A stretch of 64,000 nt of DNA from RI-153 sp041391225 (GCA_041391225.1 JAWKOL010000006.1:224916-288915); one strand, 5' to 3'; numbered from the stretch's first letter, positions 8,341 through 17,601 are shown. Numbers and translations are program-made. The notes: a model not told the origin generated them from the sequence alone.

Positions 8341-9222
8341 ATGAATCCACTTGACAGCACGACCGAAAACGGAAATATCCTTGCCTTTGTCGATGGTTCG
8401 ATCTATACAGATAGCGTCTGCGATCATGCGGCCTGGGCGGCAAAACGGCTCGAAGCACGTGTGCGCATTCTGCATGTGCAGACTTCAGGCACAAACGCCG
8501 CCGCCGTCAAGGATCTCAGCGGCAGCATCGGTTTGGGGGCCAAAAGCGCTTTGCTGGAAAAACTGGCCCAGGTCGATGAGGCACAGGGCCGGCTTGATCA
8601 ACAAAGGGGACGGGTGATCCTTGAACACGCCAAGGAGCAGGTGGTCGCCGCCGGCATCGCAGCCGTTGAGACGATGCACCGGCGTGGTTCCCTGAGCGAA
8701 ACGATCAGCGAAATGGAGACAGATGCCCAGTTGCTTGTGTTGGGCAAGCGCGGCGAAGACGCCGATTTCGACAAGCTCCACCTCGGCTCCAACTTGGAGC
8801 GGGCGGTACGTTCGGCGCACAAGCCCGTGCTGGTGACCTCACGAGCCTTCAAAAAGGGCGAGCGCTTCGTCATCGCCTACGACGGCGGATCCAGTACGCG
8901 CAAAGCAGTGGACTATCTGGTCAGTAATCCACTACTGCGTGGGATGGCGTGTCATCTGTTGAAGGTGGGCGCGAACAACGCAGAAAATCAGCGGCGGCTG
9001 GAAGAAGCGACGCTCAAGCTCAGAGACGGCGGCTATGATGTCACGCCCCAGCTTATCGCAGGCGACGCCGACGAAGTGATCGCGGCCTACGTGGCCGAAA
9101 ACGAGATGAGCATCCTGGTGATGGGCGCGTACGGCCACACACGCATCCGCAACATGATCATCGGCAGCACCACCAGCAACATGCTGAGATCGTGTCCGAT
9201 CCCGGTCTTGATGTTCCGCTAA
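8341..9222 (+). CDS. Universal stress protein, tandem UspA domains
   Basis: A 293-residue cytoplasmic protein made of two UspA folds. Domain 1 (residues ~12-165) starts NILAFVDGSIYTDSV. Domain 2 ends with the ATP-binding signature GAYGHTRIRNMIIGSTT followed by CPIPVLMF. The first domain's equivalent loop (GKRGEDADFDKLHLGS) is also nucleotide-binding-like. The ATG at 8341 has GAGGTG upstream. It lies 11 bp after the SulP STAS fragment and probably regulated or partnered that transporter (inference from synteny). Confidence 0.9.
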   Translation: MNPLDSTTENGNILAFVDGSIYTDSVCDHAAWAAKRLEARVRILHVQTSGTNAAAVKDLSGSIGLGAKSALLEKLAQVDEAQGRLDQQRGRVILEHAKEQVVAAGIAAVETMHRRGSLSETISEMETDAQLLVLGKRGEDADFDKLHLGSNLERAVRSAHKPVLVTSRAFKKGERFVIAYDGGSSTRKAVDYLVSNPLLRGMACHLLKVGANNAENQRRLEEATLKLRDGGYDVTPQLIAGDADEVIAAYVAENEMSILVMGAYGHTRIRNMIIGSTTSNMLRSCPIPVLMFR

Positions 9223-9241
9223 GGAGAAACCAGAGAAATAA

Positions 9242-9381
9242 TGATCCACGAAGCCACACGAAGAAACACGAAGGCAGAGAAGAACAAGCAGAAAGCTTTT
9301 CCGCCCTGTTGTCCTGCGAATCCTGAAATCCGTGTCCCTCTCTTCTCCTCTTTGTGGTGCTTCGTGTGCCTTCGTGGATCA
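9242..9381. repeat. Palindromic dispersed repeat, family A copy 2
   Basis: 140 bp with the same inverted ends as the repeat at 566-728 (TGATCCACGAAG / CTTCGTGGATCA) and the same inner AATCCGTGTCCCTCTCTTC arm. The remainder of the 9223-9574 gap holds a partial family C arm (~9400-9425), the aspS promoter and a diverged family D arm (9518-9544). Confidence 0.8.
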
Positions 9382-9462
9382 TTAAAATTCTGAAATCTCC
9401 TTATCCGCGTTCTATTTTGCTCGTCACCCGCTTGCCGAATCAACCATAGATCGCGCGCAGAA

Positions 9463-9491
9463 TTGCGTGGTCAGACAGCCACATCTATAAT
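9463..9491 (+). promoter_or_regulatory. Promoter of aspS
   Basis: TTGCGT (9463-9468) and TATAAT (9486-9491) lie 17 bp apart, about 75 nt upstream of the aspS start codon. Confidence 0.7.
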
Positions 9492-9574
9492 GACGTGTTG
9501 TATGCCAGAAAAAGCCGAATCACCAGTCACCGATCACCAATCGCTGAACCAAACCAGAAGTTAAGGAACTCCTT

Positions 9575-11353
9575 ATGTTGAAGACCCATACCTGCGGCGA
9601 ATTACGTGTAGAGGACGCCGGCAAAGAGGTGGTGTTGGCCGGTTGGCTCAACCGCCGACGCGACCACGGCGGCCTGATCTTCCTCGATTTACGCGATCGA
9701 TTCGGGATTACCCAGGTCACCATCAATTCCGACGAGCAGCCCGCTGCCCATGCCGTCGCGGCCAATGCCCGCAGTGAGTATGTGCTTCAGGTCAAGGGCA
9801 TCGTACACCAACGCCCCGAAGGTTTCGAGAACCCGGATCTGGCCACAGGGCAGATCGAAGTGCTCGCCAACGAGGTGACCATCCTCACCGAATCGCGCAC
9901 GCCGCCCTTCTACCTGAGCGGCGCCAACACCGACGACGTAGACGAGGCGCTGCGTCTCAAATATCGCTATCTCGATCTGCGCCGCCCGCGCCTGACGCAG
10001 AACATGATCCTGCGCCACGACGTCGTGCGCTACATTCGCGAGTATCTGTACGAACGCCAATTCCTCGAAATCGAGACGCCGATCCTGCTCAAGAGCACGC
10101 CCGAAGGCGCCCGCGACTTTGTGGTGCCGAGTCGGCTGCACGCCGGCGAATTCTATGCCCTGCCCCAAAGCCCGCAGCAGATGAAGCAGTTGCTCATGGT
10201 GGCCGGCATGGAACGCTACTTCCAGATCGCTCGCTGCTTCCGCGACGAGGATCTGCACGCCGACCGCCAGCCCGAATTCACCCAACTCGATCTCGAGATG
10301 AGCTTCGTCGACGTCGAAGACATCCGCAGCCTCATCGAAGGGCTGATGATCGACCTGTCGGGTAAGGTCAGCCAGAAGCAGATCGTGCAGATCCCCTTCC
10401 CGGTGATCAGCTACGACGAGGCCGTGGACAAGTACGGCGTCGACCGCCCCGACATCCGCTTCGGCTGCGAGCTGTTCAACATCACCGACATCGTCGCCGA
10501 TTGCGGTTTCGGCGTTTTCAGCAACACCGCCGCCTCTGGCGGCCAGATCAAAGGCGTGGTCTACCCTGGCGGCGCGGACATGTCTCGCCGCGAGATCGAC
10601 GGGTTCACCGACTTCGTGAAACAGTACGGGGCCAAGGGGCTGGCCTGGATCGGCGTCACCGCGGACGGGCTGCGCAGCCAGATCACCAAATTCTTCACCC
10701 AGGAAGAGACCGATGCTATCGTGGCGCGTAGTGGCGCCAAGGCCGGCGATCTCATCCTCCTCGTCGCCGACAAGCCATCGGTGGTGGCCCAGAGCCTGGC
10801 GAATCTGCGCCTGGAAATCGGCAAGCGCGCCGGCCTCATCGATCCCAACGTGTTGGCCTTCTGCTGGGTGCTCGATTTCCCGCTCGTGGAATACAACGAA
10901 GACGAAAACCGCTGGGAAGCCGTGCATCATCCCTTCACCAGCGCACGGGACGAAGACTGGGACAAACTCGAAAGCGATCCCGGCGCGGTCAAGGCCAAGG
11001 CGTACGACATCGTGCTCAACGGCTGGGAGATTGGCGGTGGCAGCATCCGAATCCATCGCAGCGACAACCAGGCGCGTCTTTTCAAACGCATCGGCCTGGC
11101 CGAAGAAGAGATCCAGGCGCGCTTTGGCCACATCATCGAAGCTTTCCAGTACGGCGCGCCGCCGCATGGCGGCATCGCCTTGGGCATCGAACGCGTCGTT
11201 GCACTCTACGCCGACGCGCCCAGCATCCGCGACGTGATGGCCTTCCCCAAGACCGCGGCCGGCACCGATCTCATGCTCGACGCGCCCAGCCCTGTAGACG
11301 AACGGCAGCTTGTGGATCTTCACATTCGCGTACGCGACGAAGAGAAGAAATAG
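9575..11353 (+). CDS. aspS: Aspartate--tRNA ligase
   Basis: Class II synthetase charging tRNA-Asp. At 592 residues it has the bacterial form: an N-terminal OB anticodon-binding domain, catalytic core and inserted GAD domain. Motif 2 is RCFRDEDLHADRQPEFTQLD and motif 3 is GIALGIERVVAL. Motif 3 has IER where most bacterial enzymes have a (L/F/I)DR, a conservative change worth noting. The ATG at 9575 has AAGGA upstream. It appears monocistronic, with its own promoter and a 6S RNA gene downstream. Confidence 0.96.
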   Translation: MLKTHTCGELRVEDAGKEVVLAGWLNRRRDHGGLIFLDLRDRFGITQVTINSDEQPAAHAVAANARSEYVLQVKGIVHQRPEGFENPDLATGQIEVLANEVTILTESRTPPFYLSGANTDDVDEALRLKYRYLDLRRPRLTQNMILRHDVVRYIREYLYERQFLEIETPILLKSTPEGARDFVVPSRLHAGEFYALPQSPQQMKQLLMVAGMERYFQIARCFRDEDLHADRQPEFTQLDLEMSFVDVEDIRSLIEGLMIDLSGKVSQKQIVQIPFPVISYDEAVDKYGVDRPDIRFGCELFNITDIVADCGFGVFSNTAASGGQIKGVVYPGGADMSRREIDGFTDFVKQYGAKGLAWIGVTADGLRSQITKFFTQEETDAIVARSGAKAGDLILLVADKPSVVAQSLANLRLEIGKRAGLIDPNVLAFCWVLDFPLVEYNEDENRWEAVHHPFTSARDEDWDKLESDPGAVKAKAYDIVLNGWEIGGGSIRIHRSDNQARLFKRIGLAEEEIQARFGHIIEAFQYGAPPHGGIALGIERVVALYADAPSIRDVMAFPKTAAGTDLMLDAPSPVDERQLVDLHIRVRDEEKK

Positions 11354-11387
11354 AACGATTTATGTTGCATTGCTGATTTTTGTCTAT

Positions 11388-11416
11388 TTGCACGGCCCCA
11401 AACCGTGTGATATATT
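11388..11416 (+). promoter_or_regulatory. Promoter of the 6S RNA gene
   Basis: TTGCAC (11388-11393), a 17-bp spacer and TATATT (11411-11416) end seven bases before the predicted 5' end of the RNA. Confidence 0.75.
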
Positions 11417-11422
11417 GGACTC

Positions 11423-11611
11423 AAACCCTGCGGTGTTTGTGATCGACCAGAATACGGGGCGAGCCAACAATTCACTTATGGGAGCACGGTGACGCAACGT
11501 GGATGTGATAGCCCCCCGGCAACGGGTCCGGCAAGACTGAAGCGTTCAGCTAGCACCCACCTGCAATAGCAGGTTCGCACCCACTGGTTCACACGGCATT
11601 GCGGGGTTTCC
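11423..11611 (+). ncRNA. ssrS: 6S RNA
   Basis: A 6S RNA binds sigma70-RNA polymerase as an open-promoter mimic. Seen here: the 5' AAACCCTGCGGTG pairs over 13 bp (with GU wobbles) with the 3' CATTGCGGGGTTT, forming the closing stem. The segment near 11461-11485 (GAGCC, then TTCA and GGGAGC) and the 3' end GGCATTGCGGGGTTTCC resemble the E. coli 6S layout (GAGCCGATATTTCAT; GGCATCTCGGAGATTCC). The length (~189 nt), the well-placed promoter and the terminator agree. The call rests on manual comparison; no covariance search was run. Confidence 0.82.
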
Positions 11612-11618
11612 TTCTGAT

Positions 11619-11654
11619 AAAAACACCGCCTGGACTGTCCAGGCGGTGTTTTTT
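11619..11654 (+). terminator. Terminator of the 6S RNA gene
   Basis: A perfect stem (AACACCGCCTGGA / TCCAGGCGGTGTT, loop CTG) is followed by six T. Confidence 0.92.
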
Positions 11655-11770
11655 ACGGGCTTTTCCTAACGTTTTCCTTACATTCGTTGACGCTAACCCG
11701 TCGTCTGTGCTACACTTCGATGTTGGTAATTGTGCGATTGATCTACTATTAGCAGAAAGGGTATGCGGCC

Positions 11771-12633
11771 GTGGCCATTACACGCACACGTGTTGCAGAT
11801 GATACTTGGGTTTTTACCAGCGAACTCTATGCGGAGGTCAACGCGGGGCTGGTTGTGACGACGGAAGGCTGCATTTTGATCGACACATTGCCCTTCCCCT
11901 CGGAGACGCGGCAGATCATCGAATTTGCCGACCGCATTTGCCCCGACGGCATACGTTACGTGATCAACACCATCAGCCACGCCGATCACGTATATGGCTC
12001 CTATCTCTTCCCCGACGCCGAGCTGATGGCCCACAGAAGTGTCGCGAGATGCTGGCGCGGTTCGGCCGCAAAGCCCTCGACGATGCTCGCGAACACACGC
12101 CCGAACTGCTCAAGGTAGAGATCCGTCTGCCCAAACTCGTGTTCAGCGAGGGCGCCGTCATTCGCCTGGGCGATAAGACCGTCCACGCCATGCACGCGCC
12201 CGGCCCCAGCCCCGATGTGGTGGTGGTCCATGTGCGCGAAGAGAAGGTCCTCTTTGCCAGCGATTTGATGATGCCGGTGCCGCTCATCGCCAGCCCGTTG
12301 AGCAACCTGGAACACTACAAAAGTTCACTGCGCAAACTCCACGATTTCAATCTGGAATCCATCGTGCAAGGCCACGGGGACATCCTGCTGCGCGGGGAAG
12401 TGACCAGCAGCATCGACGAGAGCATCAGCTACCTGGACGACATCCAGGCGTTGGTAGATCGCCTGATGGCCGAAGGCGCAACCAAGCACGATCTGCTACA
12501 AAACGATGTAGAACAGTTCGGGCGCAGCCGCATCCCGTTGGGTGGCTTGGTGCAGAACTTCCATCAGGCCAATCTGCTCTACCTTTGGGAGCGCGCTCGA
12601 TCCCGGCAGCGCCGTGAACGGGCCGCAGCCTAG
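11771..12633 (+). CDS. Metallo-beta-lactamase-fold hydrolase (single frameshift)
   Basis: Begins at a GTG (11771) with AAAGGG upstream. The first part runs to the segment ending ELMAH; the second, in another frame, starts KCREMLARFGRKALDD. One base appears missing near 12030. Joined, the two parts give about 287 residues. The fold is recognisable from the GLVVTTEGCILIDTLPFP strand, the ISHADHVYG loop, and the later SPDVVVVH, LFASDLMMP and GHGD segments. The usual first zinc ligand in HxHxDH is Ile here (NTISHADH instead of NTHxHADH), so metal binding may be altered. Substrate unknown. The stop TAG lies within the CTAG that starts a MITE-like repeat. Confidence 0.78.
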
Positions 12634-12757
12634 TACGCGGTGGCGTAAATGAGTCGCTGTATACAGTTGACCGGGGAGTGAGCACGCCCACGTGCGGTTC
12701 TTGAGGGTTGGCACCGCACGTGGGCGTGCTCACTCCGCCGGATTTCATGAACTCGTC
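12630..12757 (-). mobile_element. CTAG-bounded MITE-like element, truncated inverted copy
   Basis: Reads in the opposite orientation to the copies at 13642 and 47708. It begins CTAGTAC, followed by GTGGCGTAAATGAGTCGCTGT, which matches the reverse complement of their right ends. The core is a 24-bp stem starting GGAGTGAGCACGCCCACGTG. The far end lacks CTAGTAC. No transposase is present. Confidence 0.75.
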
Positions 12758-12792
12758 TCAGACACCATGCCTAACCCACGGAGAAGCCGACA

Positions 12793-13602
12793 GTGTCCAC
12801 CACCCGCAGCCGCGATATGCAGCGCCTGAACCAACTGATCGAGGGGATCCGCCGACTATCTTCCGAGGACAGGCGACGTCTTTTTCGTCATGCCAAGTTG
12901 GTTGGCCTTTTGGAAATTGAAGATCTGCTCACCGACCGCGACGCCTTGCGCATTGCGCCCGCGGTTTCGCCGGGGCAATTGACCGCTGTCAAAGTGCCCG
13001 CGGACGCGTCGAAGCCCGCCCCGGCTTCGTCATTGGCGTCGGCGGGTGGGCGCATTGATCTGAAAGCCGCGCAACCTGGCGCCGACACCGCCGACGGCAA
13101 CTATCGTTCTGCCGTCAGCGGGCGGGTGGTGATGGGAACGCCCCAATCTGCCGCCGAAGAATCGACGTCGGCCATGCGTCCGCTGCCGGGCCAGGCGCCC
13201 GAACAGCCGATCCGCATCATCTTCGACGGCGGCAGCAAGGGGAACCCTGGTCAGGGGTACGGCAGCTACGCGCTGGATTGGCCCGGCTATCCACGGCAGG
13301 TGGTGCGCCTGCAATTTGGCAACAACGTCACCAACAACGAAGCCGAATACGACACGCTCATCGCCGCGCTGGAAGCTGTGACCAAACGCCTGGCCGAAAA
13401 CGGCGCCGATCCTAGCAGCGCCCGTATCGAAATTTGGGGCGACTCGCAACTGGTGATCAACCAGGTGAAGGGCGAATGGCAGACCAATAAGCCTGAGCTA
13501 CGTGTCCGCCGCGACAAGACCCGCTCCTTGCTGGAGAAGTACGGATCTGCGCGCTTGCAGCACCATGATCGATCCAACAATGTTGAAGTGTTGGGGCATT
13601 GA
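12793..13602 (+). CDS. RNase H-like protein with N-terminal extension
   Basis: 269 residues. An N-terminal segment of ~135 residues contains a helical region (MQRLNQLIEGIRRLSSEDRR) and a low-complexity Ala/Pro linker. The RNase H fold follows. Catalytic acidic residues are visible: Asp in IIFDGGSKGNPG, Glu in NNEAEYDTLIAAL and Asp in IWGDSQLVINQVKGEW. The protein ends ...HDRSNNVEVLGH, without the usual fourth Asp helix. This may be a natural short form or a truncation, because repeats follow directly. The GTG at 12793 has GGAGAA upstream. It likely degrades RNA in RNA:DNA hybrids; two MITE copies flank it in opposite orientation. Confidence 0.8.
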   Translation: MSTTRSRDMQRLNQLIEGIRRLSSEDRRRLFRHAKLVGLLEIEDLLTDRDALRIAPAVSPGQLTAVKVPADASKPAPASSLASAGGRIDLKAAQPGADTADGNYRSAVSGRVVMGTPQSAAEESTSAMRPLPGQAPEQPIRIIFDGGSKGNPGQGYGSYALDWPGYPRQVVRLQFGNNVTNNEAEYDTLIAALEAVTKRLAENGADPSSARIEIWGDSQLVINQVKGEWQTNKPELRVRRDKTRSLLEKYGSARLQHHDRSNNVEVLGH

Positions 13603-13610
13603 TCAAGAGC

Positions 13611-13638
13611 GACGACGGACGATAGACGACCGACGACG
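13611..13638. repeat. GACGACGG-type repeat arm (family E), left
   Basis: A short purine-rich GACGACGGACGATAGACGACC run. Its inverted partner is at 13930-13957, so the two bracket the MITE copy and the hairpin between them. A fragment also occurs near 24610. Confidence 0.6.
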
Positions 13639-13641
13639 TCG

Positions 13642-13787
13642 CTAGTACGAAGTGGCCGAAAAGGGTCCATGAACTCTTGCGGAGTGAGCACGCTCTCGTG
13701 CGGTGCTTACCGTCTAGACCCGCACGAGGGCGTGCTCATTCCGCGTTGAACTGAATACAGCGACTCATTTGCGCCGCCGTGTACTAG
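13642..13787 (+). mobile_element. CTAG-bounded MITE-like element, full copy (146 bp)
   Basis: Starts CTAGTACGAAGTGGCC and ends GGCGGCGTAC-type sequence finishing GTACTAG. The central inverted repeat is GGAGTGAGCACG...CGTGCTCATTCC. It has exactly the same length as the copy at 47708-47853. It lies between the convergent RNase H-like and lipoprotein genes, where it may also act as a terminator. Confidence 0.8.
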
Positions 13788-13804
13788 CGGCAATCGTAAA
13801 CGGC

Positions 13805-13851
13805 CCCAATCAGAAAGCGACGACCTTGTGGGTCGTCGCTTTCTGATTGGG
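13805..13851. terminator. 21-bp perfect hairpin, likely bidirectional terminator
   Basis: CCCAATCAGAAAGCGACGACC (13805-13825) pairs with its exact complement (13831-13851) around the loop TTGTG. It lies in the convergent gap between the RNase H-like and lipoprotein genes; T-rich sequence follows on the plus strand. The rest of the 13603-13963 gap is repeat sequence. Confidence 0.65.
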
Positions 13852-13963
13852 ATCGGTTTTATCCAGCGCAGATCTGACCGTAGACCCGCTAGTTTCGACA
13901 AGCTCAACCGACGCTTGACATCCGCAATCTGTCGTCCGTCGTCGGTTGTCCGTCGTCATTCAC

Positions 13964-15145
13964 TCACTCATTCCGAATCTGTACCAGCGTCTTTCCCTGA
14001 TTCGTGGTCAGGGCCATCATGCTGAAACGGAGTTCGTCTTTGGTGGCTTCGTAGAGTCCGAAAGCGCCTTCGATCTTCCAGCCCAGTTCGGTGAGCGTCT
14101 GCTGGTAGAAGTTCATCACTTCCGTCTCGCTCAGTTCGGTGGTGATCTCGGTCTGGCCGAACATGTTGATCTTCATCTCTGCGCCCAGTGGCAGGGGAAA
14201 TTCTCCTACGGCGAAGCCTGGCACGTTGGCCGAACTCGGTTCCGGCGCTTCCTCGGGGACGCGAATCTGCACGTCACCGTCAATGTCGTAGATCTCGTAC
14301 TGCCAGTCGATCTCCTGATCCACACGCACTTGTTTGCGTTCGGCGTCGAAGTCGACGGCGTCATTGATGGTCGCCTGCAACGCGTAGGCGAGTACGTAGT
14401 TGCCGTCGGCGGCCACCCATACGTCCACCTGCACATCGACGATTTCCTGGCCATCTGTCAGATCCAGGTTAGCGGCGGCCAGGAAGAGCGCCGGATCGGT
14501 CGAGCGGTAGTGGATGGCTTCGACGCCGCTACGTTCTTCTGGGCCGATGCGGTCGGCATCCGACATGCTGGTGGTAAGCTGGTAGAGAGGCGGCGCAAAT
14601 GGATTGTCCGTCATCGAGAGGATGGCGTCGTTGCGATCCGCTGTGCGCCATGATCCGTTGAAGAGGGCAGCCACCACTTCGTCTACTTCGTAGATGGCCA
14701 GGCTCTGCAACTCGTCTTGGTCGGCGCGTACGGCTTCGAGTTGGAAGAACTGGTTGAATCCAAACTCGTTCGCAGCACGTACGTAGCCGCCATCGAGGAC
14801 CAGTGTTTCCTCTTCTGTGGCGCCGTCTTCGAAGACGGTTGTCAAGAAGAGTGCGCCCCCGCTCCGAAACGTGCTCACGATATCGCTAGGAACGTTGAAA
14901 AGCAGCGCCTGTACATCTTCGGCGGCTGCTTCGTCGATCTCCTCGGCAGGGGGGGCGCTCTCAACTGTCGGCGTTTCCGTCGGTTCGGGCGTATGGGTCG
15001 GAGGTAGCGCCGTCGGTGTATTGGTGACGGCAACCACAGTGTCCGTAGGGATTGGCTCTTCTGTATCGCGACGTCCACAACCAGCCAGGAGTGCGATCAT
15101 GATCATCACCAGAACGACGACGGCGACCGATCGCTTGGCTTGCAT
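13964..15145 (-). CDS. Secreted lipoprotein of unknown function
   Basis: 393 residues. A lipoprotein signal peptide (MQAKRSVAVVVLVMIMIALL, then the lipobox LLAGC) anchors it to the outer membrane face. A Thr/Pro-rich linker (TNTPTALPPTHTPEPTETPT) spans residues 40-60, and an all-beta-looking globular part follows. Residues around 100-230 resemble LolA/outer-membrane-lipoprotein-sorting-like folds in strand pattern, but I do not recognise a family with confidence. The last ~80 residues (GAEMKINMFGQTEITTE, then NFYQQTLTELGWKIEG) form a small domain of a kind common in Chloroflexota lipoproteins. Confidence 0.75.
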   Translation of the reverse strand: MQAKRSVAVVVLVMIMIALLAGCGRRDTEEPIPTDTVVAVTNTPTALPPTHTPEPTETPTVESAPPAEEIDEAAAEDVQALLFNVPSDIVSTFRSGGALFLTTVFEDGATEEETLVLDGGYVRAANEFGFNQFFQLEAVRADQDELQSLAIYEVDEVVAALFNGSWRTADRNDAILSMTDNPFAPPLYQLTTSMSDADRIGPEERSGVEAIHYRSTDPALFLAAANLDLTDGQEIVDVQVDVWVAADGNYVLAYALQATINDAVDFDAERKQVRVDQEIDWQYEIYDIDGDVQIRVPEEAPEPSSANVPGFAVGEFPLPLGAEMKINMFGQTEITTELSETEVMNFYQQTLTELGWKIEGAFGLYEATKDELRFSMMALTTNQGKTLVQIRNE

Positions 15146-15358
15146 CTGGATGTCCTTTCTGATGGAGGCACTTTACATCTTTCCGGGAATTACAGGCGCT
15201 GCACCCCGACATTGGTGCAAAGTCAGCGTCATGCAACTGCTGTGAATTCCCGGCCGGTCTCTTGCGCATTACGCCCCCATTATACGGTCTGCGTCTGGAA
15301 TGTCAATCGTATGCAAAACGTATTTATGCCACTGGAAACCAGTGGGGAGACAGACCGG

Positions 15359-17423
15359 TTAGGGGGCGATGAGGTGAATTGTGCGGAGTTTTGCCGTCGC
15401 GCCACCTGTGGCCACCAATGTTAGCATCACTTCGCGTCCGTCGTCTGCCTGTGGAGCCAGCACAAGCTCAGCGGTGACCCGCTCTTCGGCGGGCGGCAGC
15501 GTAGCAAGGACGGCGTCCGCCGCGATCTGCGCGCCCTCGTAGACCACAATCTCGCTGTCTGCTTCGTACTCGATGCGCAGCACTGCGCCGGCGCGGACAT
15601 GACGTAGCGTGAGCGTCGCTGCATCGTCGCTGAGCACGCGGAAGTTGCCGTCGTCGTCGCTTTGCAGCGATCCCCAACCGGTTGGCCCCAGCACCGGATA
15701 GCTTGCGGGGCGAGCCGACTGTGTGCGGTAGACGGTCAGACGTTCGTCCTCGTAGACAGGGGGCATGCCCGCGAAGATGGCGTTGGCCAGATCCGTGGTG
15801 TAGCTGCGTTCGAGGCCGCTGGGCATCTTGTAGCGGTCGAGGACAACCCAATCCACCCCCAGGTCGGTGAGGACAGTCATGCCGATCTGCGCCGGATCAA
15901 CGCTGAGGATGTCCGCGCCCAGGTGGCGGAAATGCTGAAGCACCGGCATCCGCTCGGTGAAGGTACGTGGATCGTCACGGCTGATGTAGGCAACCGTCAG
16001 CGGCTTGTGATGGACGGTCTGGTAGAGTAGATAGCCGGGGCGGTCGAAGTTCATGGGCAGGTTGAGCACCGCGCCGCTGGACTCGTCCGCGTCGATTTGC
16101 GCGTAGTACGCGGGTGTGTCTGGCGGGGAGATGGGGTAGGGGGCCACCCAAAATTCAGCCAGAACCGCAGCCAGGGCCACGACCACCACGGTCAATTGCA
16201 TCTGGCGTGACCGTCTGCGTAGCAGCGCCGCCATCCCAATCGCGGCGGCGACGGCCAGGCTCATCTGCACGAGGACGGCGAAACGGCTCACGCTGCGGCT
16301 GATGCGCATGAACGGAATCGTGCGATTGAGGATCTCGTAAGGCGTCCATCCGAACGACGGCGTGCCCTGCGGCACATCCTCCAAAGTGACGGTGCGCAGG
16401 TTGAACGACGGCCCCAGCGCAATGAGGAGGAAGAGCACGGCGGCTGCCCACCACAGCCCGCTGCGTCTACGATCTCGCAGGGCCGCCACCACAGCCAGGC
16501 TGAGGGCAACATAACCGACGGCGATGGTGCGTTCGCTCACCGGCGCGATTTGGTTGCCCATCCAGGCAAAGCTTTCGGGGCGAAAGAGCGTGTGCAGCCG
16601 GTTGGGGATCACAAAATCGGCCAGTGCGGCGCTGAGGATGTAGAGATCGGAAACGGGGCGTTCCATGAAGCTGAAGCGCAGCGCTTCGTTGATCATGGGG
16701 TAGAGGATCGGGCTGAGCAGCGCCAGGAAGACGATCCCCGCCGTGCCGGCTGGGTAGAAGATGGCAACGCGCAGTCGACGCTGCCGCAGGTCTTGGATCA
16801 GCCGCCACACCAGCACAAGCCCCGTAAACAGGAAGAGATAAAGTACGAAGTACCAGTCGCACAGTCCAACCAGCGCCAGGAAAAGACCGGCCAATAGTCC
16901 TTCGTGTAGCCACTGCTGGGCAGAGCGTGTCCGCTCGATACCGCGCAGCAAGTAGAGGACGTAGAAGGGCATCCACTGGAGGCTCATTACCTGCATGTGG
17001 CCCAGCAGATGCGCCATGTGGAAGGGCGAGAAGGTGAAGATCGTCCCAGCCAAAAAAGCCGCGCCGAACCGCAGCAACGGGCTGAGTCTTGCCGCGCGCA
17101 ACACCCAAAGCGCCAGCAAGAAGACCCCGTAACCGCCCAGCACCCAACTGATCCACACCACCGCGTTGTAGGCGAGCATCAGCCCGCCGCTGAGCTGTAC
17201 CGGCAGTGTCACCAGGCCGTTGAAGGGGTTTAGCGTGTGGAAGTAGAGGCCCACACCGGTGGGCGTAGAGCAGATCGGTGAAGAACGGATTCTGAATGCG
17301 TTCCACCAACGCCACCTTGACCCACCACAGATTCCAGTAGTTCTGCCAGCCATCGAAGCTGTCACCGGGGATGGCCGACGTCAATTGCGTGGCCAGCGGC
17401 CACGTCATCGCGCCGGTGAGCAA
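15359..17423 (-). CDS. Polytopic membrane protein, GT-C glycosyltransferase-like (frameshifted)
   Basis: About 685 residues once a shift near 17255 is joined: the first part ends NPFFTDLLYA and continues TGVGLYFHTLNPFNGLVTLP. At least ten hydrophobic segments are followed by a soluble beta-rich C-terminal domain (from about AYISRDDPRTFTERMP). The short FHTLNPFNG loop near the N-terminus and the overall layout resemble GT-C/YfhO-like membrane glycosyltransferases; the donor is unknown. The earliest in-frame start is the TTG at 17423. Homology may begin slightly earlier in another frame, so the 5' end is uncertain. Confidence 0.65.
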
Positions 17424-17507
17424 TGTATAGAAGACAAGTACCAGCGGGTGTATCCAGCCTGCGCGGAGAACGTGTTGTCACGGAAACGGGGATCCTGTGG
17501 CGTGTGT

Positions 17508-17601
17508 TGGGGATCGGGGACTGGGGATTGGGGACTGGGAATCAGGTAAGCGCAGCGTGTCTCGAATGACGAATCCCCAGTCCCCGATCGCTAATCCCCA
17601 A
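17508..17601. repeat. Inverted repeat of GGGGATCGGGGACTGGGGATT type (family D)
   Basis: The left arm TTGGGGATCGGGGACTGGGG is matched inversely by AATCCCCAGTCCCCGATCGC and AATCCCCAA at the right. Half copies occur at 56684-56708 and, diverged, at 9518-9544. It fills the gap between the membrane protein and folD and slightly overlaps the folD 3' end. Confidence 0.75.

Noticed and set aside
9689..11323. A long minus-strand open frame (544 codons) antisense to aspS
   Set aside because: It mirrors a highly conserved GC-rich gene, has no ribosome-binding site and shows no family motifs; a codon-composition shadow.
11423..11611. A tRNA or riboswitch in the aspS downstream region
   Set aside because: No cloverleaf with T-loop GTTCRA is formed; the closing stem and 3' end fit 6S RNA better.
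12000..12060. Programmed ribosomal frameshift in the metallo-beta-lactamase-fold gene
   Set aside because: No slippery heptamer or downstream stimulatory structure is evident, and similar shifts occur in many unrelated genes here; sequencing indels explain them better.
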